From positions 1 through 28,139 of the forward strand of contig JAQICF010000264.1 in NCBI GenBank assembly GCA_027858795.1: DNA of 28,139 nt, given 5' to 3'. Source of the stretch: Candidatus Delongbacteria bacterium. GTDB taxonomy: Bacteria; Delongbacteria; UBA4055. Both the position numbers and the translations under genes were made by a program. How positions within the stretch are numbered: the stretch's first letter is position 1; the number at the start of each line of letters is the position of its first letter. Shown piece after piece: positions 22,741 to 28,139 of the stretch. The notes below the pieces were generated by a model, which was not told the DNA's origin, ran no database searches, and saw only the letters and a program-made list of their open reading frames with translations.

Positions 22741-23760
22741 ATGAATAATAAATTAAATTTTGAGATTCAATTCATTGAAATATCTCAATTCATTAACAAA
22801 GCAAAAGAAAATGCTTATAGAAATATAAATACTGAACTTATCAAGCTTTATTGGCGAATTGGAAATTATATATCAGTAAAATTATCTAATTCAGAATGGG
22901 GAACTTCTATTGTTGATAAGCTTGCTGAATTTATACAAAATAAACATCCTGAGATGAAAGGATTTGGTCGTAGAGGTCTTTATCGTATGAAGCAATTTTA
23001 CGATACTTATAAAGACAATGAGAAAGTGTCAGCAGTGCTGACACAAATTACATGGACTAACCATTTAATGATTTTATCCAAGGCTAAATCCATAGAAGAA
23101 AAAGAATTCTATTTATTTCTATCATCAACGGAGAGATATTCTTCAAGAGAGTTGGAAAGACAGTTTAAAAGTGGATTCTATGAAAGGTATATGATATCCA
23201 ATGAAAAAGTGTCAGCACTGCCGACACAAATCGACAACGAGATATTTTCAAAATTCAAAGATACTTATGTTATGGAATTTTTACAGTTACCTGAAATCTA
23301 TGAGGAGAAAGACTTGCAAAGATCTATTATTCAGAATATGAAGAAATTTATTCTGGAGTTTGGTCGAGATTTTACGTTTGTGGGTGAGGAATACAAGGTT
23401 CAAGTAGGTAATTCTGATTATTATATTGACCTATTGTTTTACCATCGAGAATTGCAATGTCTTGTTGCTGTAGAATTAAAGACAATTGATTTTCAACCGG
23501 AACATCTTGGGAAAATGAATTTTTATCTTGAAGCTTTAGACAGAAAATATAAGAAATCTTATGAAAATCCAAGTGTAGGTATAATTATTTGTAAAGGTAA
23601 AAATGATGAAGTTGTTGAATTTGCTTTGAGCAGAAATATTTCACCTACAATGATCGCTAAATATGAAACGAGTTTAATCGATAAAAAAGCGCTTGAATTT
23701 AAACTGCATGAATTATATAGTTTAATTGAAAAAGGATCAGAATCAGACAATATTGGGTAA
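22741..23760 (+). CDS. DUF1016/YhcG-type PD-(D/E)xK nuclease-like protein
   Basis: A protein of 339 residues. The N-terminal DUF1016_N domain (about 5-150) contains 'ELIKLYWRIGNYIS', 'MKGFGRRGLYRMKQFYDTY' and 'LTQITWTNHLMILSKAKS'. The C-terminal nuclease-like domain (about 175-325) carries the PD-(D/E)xK pattern 'YYIDLLFYHRELQCLVAVELK' with D230, E245 and K247. YhcG-type proteins are common near restriction-modification and mobile loci; their activity is not well defined. AAGGAG lies 8 bases before the ATG. Two nearly identical segments, NEKVSAVLTQI (93-103) and NEKVSALPTQI (154-164), are coded by a 19-base palindrome. It is one of only two clear plus-strand genes and opposes the GNAT gene. 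The reading frame is intact. Confidence 0.88.
   Translation: MNNKLNFEIQFIEISQFINKAKENAYRNINTELIKLYWRIGNYISVKLSNSEWGTSIVDKLAEFIQNKHPEMKGFGRRGLYRMKQFYDTYKDNEKVSAVLTQITWTNHLMILSKAKSIEEKEFYLFLSSTERYSSRELERQFKSGFYERYMISNEKVSALPTQIDNEIFSKFKDTYVMEFLQLPEIYEEKDLQRSIIQNMKKFILEFGRDFTFVGEEYKVQVGNSDYYIDLLFYHRELQCLVAVELKTIDFQPEHLGKMNFYLEALDRKYKKSYENPSVGIIICKGKNDEVVEFALSRNISPTMIAKYETSLIDKKALEFKLHELYSLIEKGSESDNIG
23026..23044. repeat. 19-base palindrome, copy 2 of 3 (in DUF1016 gene)
   Basis: GTGTCAGCAGTGCTGACAC, perfect 9-base arms, coding VSAVLT. It falls at the same protein position (just before TQIxWxxH) where the remnant at 22210-22476 carries its 36-base palindromic repeats. Confidence 0.88.
23209..23227. 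repeat. 19-base palindrome, copy 3 of 3 (in DUF1016 gene)
   Basis: GTGTCAGCACTGCCGACAC, with arms pairing 8 of 9, coding VSALPT. It lies at the boundary between the N-terminal and nuclease domains, 183 bases after copy 2. Confidence 0.85.
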
Positions 23761-23846
23761 GTAAATAGAATAGTTAAAGCCTTCCCCTACGGTTCTTGGT
23801 GTTCTTTCACATCATTGGTCGAACACATCATGTAATTCTTAATGAA

Positions 23847-23987
23847 TTACTGCAATGATTCAATCATTTCTTCTTTGAATTTCTCTAAAATCTTATCTGT
23901 AGAGTTTGATTTATTCGTAAAAGCATTAAATTCTTTCCATAAAAAGTCATTGATTTCGGGTGCTTTGTATGTGGTGAGATTTAGCAT
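23847..23987 (-). pseudogene. Truncated GNAT gene copy, N-terminal 43 codons
   Basis: A 46-residue frame, 'MLNLTTYKAPEINDFLWKEF' onward, is nearly identical to the first 43 residues of the GNAT protein at 21132-22112 and then diverges to a stop. The duplicated block (23860-24086) includes the start and ~100 bases upstream and shows about a dozen differences over ~226 bases by eye. The rest of the gene is absent. Confidence 0.85.
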
Positions 23988-24086
23988 AGGTATAGGATGT
24001 CCTTTCTACAATAATAGCTTAAGTCATCTTCGAAGTATATAATTTACTTATCATTTCCAGAACTTACAAGATTTATTTGACAATTT
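23860..24086 (-). repeat. Duplicated GNAT 5' block (copy of 21985-22210)
   Basis: Aligns over its whole length with the 5' end and upstream region of the full GNAT gene, roughly 95 percent identical by eye. The noncoding part (about 24001-24086) is essentially unchanged. It ends in AACTTACAAGATTTATTTG plus ACAATT, the same place where the DUF1016 remnant begins in the full copy. Confidence 0.85.
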
Positions 24087-24104
24087 AATTCTTTTCATTA
24101 GTTG

Positions 24105-24138
24105 AGCAAAAGGTCACTATTTGACACTTTGCTATACT
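24105..24138 (+). promoter_or_regulatory. Shared 29-base inverted repeat, copy B, with extended -10 (RhuM gene)
   Basis: Identical to copy A over 42 bases: AGCAAAAGGTCA, CTATT, TGACACTTTGCT, then TGCTATACT (24130-24138) and TTATATTCA. It lies 46 bases upstream of the RhuM start. The RhuM and DUF1016 coding regions are unrelated, so only the regulatory part is shared. Confidence 0.72.
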
Positions 24139-24179
24139 TATATTCAGGTAATAGGTATAAAAATTAAAAGGAGGAACCT

Positions 24180-25028
24180 GTGAAGAATGAAATAATCGTA
24201 TATCAAGCTAATAATCTTTCAACTCGATTGGAAGTTCTAATAGAGGAAGAAACAGTTTGGCTTACACAGGCACAAATGGCAGATTTATTCCATACAACAC
24301 GGAATAATGTAACCCTTCATATTTCAAATGTTTTTAAGGAAAATGAACTTGATACGATTTCAGTATGTAAGCATTCCTTACTAACTGCTTCTGATGGAAA
24401 AAAATATAAAACAAAGCTTTATAATCTTGATGTAATTATTTCTATTGGGTATAGGGTTAAGTCAATTCGTGGCACACAATTCCGCATTTGGGCTAATAAA
24501 GTACTAAAAGATTATATGTTGAAGGGTTATGCTGTTAATCATCGTATGGACAGGATTGAGAGTGATGTACATTATTTGAAAGAAAAAGTTAATGAATTTG
24601 ATTTGCAGATTAAAACAAATTTACCTCCAAATGAAGGTATCTTCTTCAATGGACAGGTATTCGATGCTTATGTTTTTGTAACGAACCTCATTAAAACAGC
24701 AAATAAATCTATTGTTTTGATTGATAATTATGTTGATGAAACTGTACTGACCATGTTGGAAAAACGCAAATCTGGTGTACAAGCATCAATTTATACTTCA
24801 ATATTAACCGCACAAACAAAACTCGCTTTACAGAAATACAATCAACAACATCCCAAAATCGAATTGAAAATTTTTACTAGATCTCACGACAGGTTTTTAA
24901 TTCTCGACAAAGAAATAGTTTACCATATCGGGGCATCACTTAAAGATCTTGGTAAAAAATGGTTCGCTTTTTCAAGAATTGAATTTGATGCAGAAGAATT
25001 GATTGAAAAATTAAATGCAACCCTTTGA
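24180..25028 (+). CDS. RhuM-family protein with PLD-like C-terminal domain
   Basis: A protein of 282 residues starting with GTG at 24180 after GGAGGAACC. The N-terminal RhuM domain (about 1-120) is 'TVWLTQAQMADLFHTTRNNVTLHISNVFKENEL' followed by 'KLYNLDVIISIGYRVKSIRGTQFRIWANKVLKDYM', a helix-turn-helix-bearing module found in mobile and pathogenicity loci. The C-terminal part (about 155-280) resembles a phospholipase-D-like fold: 'TANKSIVLIDNYVDETVLTML' and 'SHDRFLILDKEIVYHIGASLKDLGKKWFAF'. The usual HxK motif reads HDR, so nuclease activity is uncertain. Its biochemical role is unknown; relatives are often phage-associated. It shares upstream and downstream flanks with the DUF1016 gene. Confidence 0.88.
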   Translation: MKNEIIVYQANNLSTRLEVLIEEETVWLTQAQMADLFHTTRNNVTLHISNVFKENELDTISVCKHSLLTASDGKKYKTKLYNLDVIISIGYRVKSIRGTQFRIWANKVLKDYMLKGYAVNHRMDRIESDVHYLKEKVNEFDLQIKTNLPPNEGIFFNGQVFDAYVFVTNLIKTANKSIVLIDNYVDETVLTMLEKRKSGVQASIYTSILTAQTKLALQKYNQQHPKIELKIFTRSHDRFLILDKEIVYHIGASLKDLGKKWFAFSRIEFDAEELIEKLNATL

Positions 25029-25407
25029 TATTTATTTTTGGAATGGTTTTCTCTTTTCGTATGGAACTTAGGAATGGAACTCGCTTACGGGAAGGTGTGG
25101 GAACCTTCCCCTACATTCGTGGTGTTATTTTACATCATTGGGGGAAATTTGTTTAATTTTTAATGAACTAAAGAAAATGAAAGATTCCCTCTTATTCGTG
25201 CAAATTAAATCATTTCTTCTTTGAATTTCTCTAAACTCTTATCTGTAGAGTTTAACTTATTCGTAAAAGCATTAAAATCGCTCCATAAAGAGTCGTTAAT
25301 TTCAGGAGCTTTGTGAGTGGTGAGTTTTAGCATTGGTTTAATTTTTCCAAATAATTTTTAAAATACTATTTGTTAAGTCAAAATAATTATTTCTCGTGCC
25401 TCTTCTT
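25029..25407. other. Intergenic region after RhuM: hairpin, shared tail and GNAT fragment
   Basis: Contains a GGGAAGGT/ACCTTCCC hairpin (25089-25110), the second copy of the ~40-base tail (25104-25141, TTCCCCTAC to CATCATTGG), and the GNAT 5' pseudogene. The start, TATTTATTTTTGGAATG, also occurs near 19388-19402. No intact gene is present. Confidence 0.75.
25160..25333 (-). pseudogene. Third GNAT gene copy, 5' fragment with nonsense codon
   Basis: From ATG 25333 the frame encodes 'MLKLTTHKAPEINDSLWSDF' and continues like the full protein to 'EEMI', where GAA has become TAA. Similarity then continues through 'FARIRGNLSFS' before it ends close to the AAAGAAAATGA sequence. That is also the point where the GNAT remnant at 18781-18830 begins, suggesting a recurrent breakpoint. 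Confidence 0.82.
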
Positions 25408-26310
25408 CTATCTAATCCTTTCATAAAAGTTATCTGTATAAGAATAATGGATATTTTTACCTGCAATATTCTCGTTCAACTCCCGTATTTTCATCATAAT
25501 ACTCTCAGGATTCTTTGGATCTTTTGAAAAAATCAGCTGGTTGTATTTTTCTTTTAACCATTTATATTTTTCAAATACTTCTATTTTCTCAAAACTATTA
25601 TCAAGACCTTCTATTATCACTTTACGTATAGCATCCAAGCTAGTAGTTAATGTTTCTATAGACATTCCAATGCTATTTCCCATTACCTGATAGTAAATCA
25701 TTTGATGAAAACCAACGCATCCATCTTCAAATCTATCAATATAATAATGATATGGATATCTGTCTCCCTTTGCTTCAATAGGATAATTTAATTCCTTTAT
25801 AAGTTTATCTGACAATATTATTCGAGGGTATTTTGCATTGTTGCTCTCAAGTTTCCATGCATCAATTAATCCTTGTCCAAAAACAATTCCATTATCCTTA
25901 TGAATAATCTTACCAAGCGATAATCCTCCTCTAAATAATATCCCTCTTTTTACTAGATAAGCACCCATATAAGCCAAATTTGCAATAAGTGTTGAAGTCA
26001 CTTCTTTTAAATCGTTATCTATTTTAACCGAAACAAAGATACTGTCTGAAAATGTTGTCGTATTTGTTTTATTGCCGATACCAAAATTTTCGGCATTTAT
26101 ACATTGAGAGTCTTCTGGCATATTTAATAATCCTAAATCCCACTTTTCGGGGATTTCCCAATTTTTTAGAAATTTAAGCGCAGAATACAATGATTCAACC
26201 TTACTTGGATCTTCTTCCGATTGCTTGACAAGCTCTTTAAAGCCAAGTATATCAATAAATGCTACGAGTCTATCTTCATATACTAATTTTTCATCTTCAT
26301 CTTTCTTCAT
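25408..26310 (-). CDS. Stand-alone class III nucleotide-cyclase-like protein
   Basis: A soluble protein of 300 residues. The layout follows the class III cyclase catalytic core. 'RLVAFIDILGFKELV' supplies the first metal Asp (D20) in the FxDIxGF motif. 'NTTTFSDSIFVSVKI' supplies the second (D89) on the beta hairpin. 'RGGLSLGKIIHKDNGIVFGQGLIDAWKLES' (127-156) resembles the segment RxGxxxGxV...YGxxVNxAxRLE. The position usually held by Arg before 'LE' is Lys here. No sensor or membrane domain is attached. AAGGA precedes ATG 26310. It could make a cyclic nucleotide or be a degenerate relative; no cyclic-nucleotide-binding effector is visible beside it. It stands alone between repeat blocks. Confidence 0.65.
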   Translation of the reverse strand: MKKDEDEKLVYEDRLVAFIDILGFKELVKQSEEDPSKVESLYSALKFLKNWEIPEKWDLGLLNMPEDSQCINAENFGIGNKTNTTTFSDSIFVSVKIDNDLKEVTSTLIANLAYMGAYLVKRGILFRGGLSLGKIIHKDNGIVFGQGLIDAWKLESNNAKYPRIILSDKLIKELNYPIEAKGDRYPYHYYIDRFEDGCVGFHQMIYYQVMGNSIGMSIETLTTSLDAIRKVIIEGLDNSFEKIEVFEKYKWLKEKYNQLIFSKDPKNPESIMMKIRELNENIAGKNIHYSYTDNFYERIR

Positions 26311-26438
26311 TGTTTATCCTTCTGATTAAATAACTGATTAGTTACCCTCTTTAGAATAAACATAACTATCAACTAATAAGCAATATTTAATATTTAGAAT
26401 TTAGGATATTTAATGGAGAATTAAAGGCAAAAAATATT

Positions 26439-26587
26439 TTATATGTTTAAAAACTTATATGTTTGTTCTTCTATTTTATTCCAATTTCTGTCGGAAACAT
26501 TTATAGTAATTCTTTTGATATCCAGTGTATCAAATATCTCATCCCTAATCTTTATGTAATCACATGAATAAACTAACGGAAACTTGG
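26439..26587 (-). pseudogene. Duplicated 3' end of the gene at 27931 (fragment)
   Basis: The frame reads 'YSCDYIKIRDEIFDTLDIKR' then 'ITINVSDRNWNKIEEQTYKF' and LNI-stop. It is nearly identical to the end of the partial gene at 27931-28139 ('FSCEYVKIRDEIFDSLDIKR' and so on). The similarity covers about 130 bases and stops sharply on the upstream side. With the other copy it brackets the lipoprotein gene. Confidence 0.8.
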
Positions 26588-26610
26588 GACTCGCTTGCCA
26601 AAGAATGAGG

Positions 26611-27765
26611 TTATTCCATTATCTCATTTCCAGAATTATCTAACTTGAATAACCAAGGTTTTACATTTTCTGAACCAAATGAAGAAGACCAACCAGCTAT
26701 AAGAAAGTTATCATTACTTAACTGTTTTACTGATAGAGCAACATCTGCACCCGTACCACCAATAATTTTATCCCACACTTTGTTGCCTTGTGAATCTGTT
26801 TTAATTATCCATGAATCTGAATATCCTAAACTATTATAACTCGTATAACCTACTAATAAATATCCTTCATCTTTTGCTTTAATCATAGAATAAGCCTTAT
26901 TCCATGCTGGAACCTCATAAGTTTTATACCACTGTACATCACCATTCGTATTAATTTCTAAGAGACAAAAATACTGATCATATACTGAGGGTTTATAGCC
27001 AGCAATTACTAAGTTTTTATTTTCAAGTTGTACAACTGAATTAATATGGCAATAATTATTGGTAATCGTTTTATCCCATGTTTTATTACCTTCACTATCA
27101 GTATGAATAATCCAAAGTAATGACTCTCCAATATTACAAAGAAGTAAATAACCACCATCCGCTTTTTGAGTTACATAACTTCCTTTTTCCCAAGCTCCGG
27201 AATCATATTTATTAAACCAAATTTCATTACCATCAGAATCAATCTTCATTAAAAATGCATCTGATCCATCGGTATACTGACCTGAAACTTCTGAATACCC
27301 AGAAATTATAAAACAACTATCAGTTGTTGAAGCTATAGATATAAGTTGATCTTTCAAACCTTTGTCGACTATTTTTGTCCATAATGTATCACCGATAGTA
27401 TTTATTTTAAGAATCAATCCTTCTGTATCTAAAGAATCTTTATCTGATTCACCAAGTATTATAAAATCACCATTTTCTAGTTCTAACATTGAGTTGATTC
27501 TGTCATTATAACCTCTATCATAAGACTTGAACCAATTTAAATTACCATCTTCCTTAAGATTGAAAAAACAGAAATCCTGATTATTATTCAATACATCACC
27601 ACAAACAGTATATTCATTATTGGCTGTTGATAAAATAATTGTAGCTCTACCTGGTAATTCACCAATAGTTTTTGACCATGGTTTATCATCTTCTGGAGAA
27701 CTGCTCTGCTCGCAAGAAATTAAGGTTAAAATCAAAATTGTTAATATTAATGTAATTTTTTTCAT
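26611..27765 (-). CDS. Lipoprotein with beta-propeller-like W/DGG repeats
   Basis: A protein of 384 residues. The signal ends in 'ILTLISC' with the lipidation Cys near residue 19, followed by a Ser-rich linker and an acidic stretch. The rest consists of about six repeats of ~50 residues of the type 'GDxxWxKxY...D.xxSxxxxxDGGYLLxGxT...xSDxxxxKxDxxGN', as in 'YSDSWIIKTDSQGNKVWDKIIGGTGADVALSVKQLSNDNFLIAGW'. This pattern is common in predicted outer-membrane beta-propeller lipoproteins; it gives no catalytic clue. AAAGGAA precedes ATG 27765. The gene is flanked by two copies of an unrelated 3' gene end. Confidence 0.82.
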   Translation of the reverse strand: MKKITLILTILILTLISCEQSSSPEDDKPWSKTIGELPGRATIILSTANNEYTVCGDVLNNNQDFCFFNLKEDGNLNWFKSYDRGYNDRINSMLELENGDFIILGESDKDSLDTEGLILKINTIGDTLWTKIVDKGLKDQLISIASTTDSCFIISGYSEVSGQYTDGSDAFLMKIDSDGNEIWFNKYDSGAWEKGSYVTQKADGGYLLLCNIGESLLWIIHTDSEGNKTWDKTITNNYCHINSVVQLENKNLVIAGYKPSVYDQYFCLLEINTNGDVQWYKTYEVPAWNKAYSMIKAKDEGYLLVGYTSYNSLGYSDSWIIKTDSQGNKVWDKIIGGTGADVALSVKQLSNDNFLIAGWSSSFGSENVKPWLFKLDNSGNEIME

Positions 27766-27808
27766 TTTATTCCTTTGTTTATTTTTTATTTATACCCAGT
27801 TGTGCTAA

Positions 27809-27847
27809 ACATGTGGAAAAGCGCCATATAGCGTTTTTTCCTCATGT
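27809..27847 (-). terminator. Long inverted repeat upstream of the lipoprotein gene
   Basis: ACATG...GGAAAA.GCGC pairs with GCG.TTTTTTCC...CATGT in a ~39-base imperfect hairpin, about 85 bases past the stop of the gene at 27931. It may terminate that gene's transcript, but the following T run is weak. Confidence 0.4.
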
Positions 27848-27930
27848 ATCTCTAACAATTTTCAAGAATTAGCAATGTAATTTATCAAAGAAGTAATTGC
27901 AAGATTTTAAATTTAGAAATTAGAGGTTTG

Positions 27931-28139
27931 TCATATGTTTAAAAACTTATATGTTTGTTCTTCGATCTTATTCCAATTTCTGTTGGAAACATTTATAGAA
28001 ATCCTTTTGATATCCAGTGAATCAAATATCTCATCCCTTATCTTAACGTATTCACATGAAAAAGCTAAATAACCGTTAAGTCCTGTTAAACCATTATGTT
28101 TCCCATATGGTGTATTATCAATAAAGTGATCAATTTTCT
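27931..28139 (-). CDS. Unrecognised protein, C-terminal 69 codons (N-terminus off window)
   Basis: The frame is open from the window edge to TGA at 27931. It reads 'KIDHFIDNTPYGKHNGLTGL', then 'NGYLAFSCEYVKIRDEIFDS', and ends 'EEQTYKFLNI'. I do not recognise the family. The composition is that of a soluble alpha/beta protein. A second copy of its last ~44 codons occurs at 26439-26587. Confidence 0.65.
   Translation of the reverse strand, partial: KIDHFIDNTPYGKHNGLTGLNGYLAFSCEYVKIRDEIFDSLDIKRISINVSNRNWNKIEEQTYKFLNI

Larger units (their letters stand above)
23761..24179. other. Repeat-filled intergenic region between DUF1016 and RhuM genes
   Basis: It holds, in order: a ~40-base tail (23780-23818, beginning GCCTTCCCCTACGG, ending CATCATTGG) that recurs after the RhuM gene at 25104-25141; the GNAT 5' fragment on the minus strand; the GNAT upstream region; and the third direct repeat plus inverted-repeat copy B. 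No intact gene is present. Confidence 0.8.

Noticed and set aside
18780..25350. Integron cassette array (small genes, GNATs, toxin-like genes, palindromes)
   Set aside because: No attC-type sites with the conserved core were seen, no integrase is present, and the repeats include parts of coding sequence on both strands.
25408..26310. Complete Pycsar or CBASS anti-phage operon
   Set aside because: Only a cyclase-like protein is present; no effector with a cyclic-nucleotide-binding or pore domain lies next to it.

Overview
The window reads as a piece of an AT-rich, Gram-negative-like chromosome. The large secreted proteins have Fn3-like C-terminal domains with a 'VYS(S/T)DDPY' signature and FG-GAP, BspA or choice-of-anchor-D modules. 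Together with the Mbh-type Mrp antiporter gene order, this suggests an FCB-group bacterium (Cloacimonadota, Delongbacteria, Marinimicrobia-like). That placement is inference from protein style, not from a marker gene. Nearly every gene is on the minus strand; the two clear exceptions are the DUF1016 and RhuM genes near 22.7-25.0 kb.

Layout. (1) 1-4.4 kb: an IS200/IS605 element, cut by the window edge, sits in the last visible gene of an Mrp/Mbh-type cation/proton antiporter operon (marR-mrpE-F-G-DUF4040-B-C-D) and truncates mrpD. A MarR repressor leads the operon, with a palindromic operator over its own -10. (2) 4.6-11.5 kb: two secreted surface proteins (LamG/FG-GAP and BspA-like DUF285) flank a nitroreductase, each gene followed by a rho-independent terminator. 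(3) 11.7-18.7 kb: a defence and debris zone. It holds a phosphotransferase gene reduced to its two ends around a small membrane-protein gene, an AbiE pair whose toxin has lost its catalytic core, a P-loop kinase-like protein, a DUF4143 ATPase, a methyltransferase and a second, intact AbiE pair. (4) 18.8-25.4 kb: a repeat-built mosaic. BRO-N/KilA-N, DUF1016 and RhuM genes, plus a DUF1016 remnant, sit among copies or fragments of one GNAT gene, shared upstream palindromes and shared 3' flanks. A DsrE-like protein and an Ntn hydrolase lie inside it. (5) 25.4-28.1 kb: a stand-alone class III cyclase-like protein and a lipoprotein flanked by two copies of another gene's 3' end.

The best candidate for something undescribed is region 4. 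Three loci of different phage-regulator or nuclease families carry the same 29-bp inverted repeat upstream. Its half-site AAAGTGTCA recurs in 19-bp palindromes inside coding sequence. The constant flanks (5' end of a GNAT gene on one side, a ~40-bp tail on the other) are repeated while the central gene changes. This looks like a locus where genes are swapped within a fixed frame, possibly under one regulator.

A second theme is gene decay that keeps both ends and loses the middle (AbiEii, the phosphotransferase, the DUF1016 remnant, a GNAT remnant). No rRNA, tRNA or CRISPR array was seen. Family assignments were made by eye from motifs; percent identities are rough counts.
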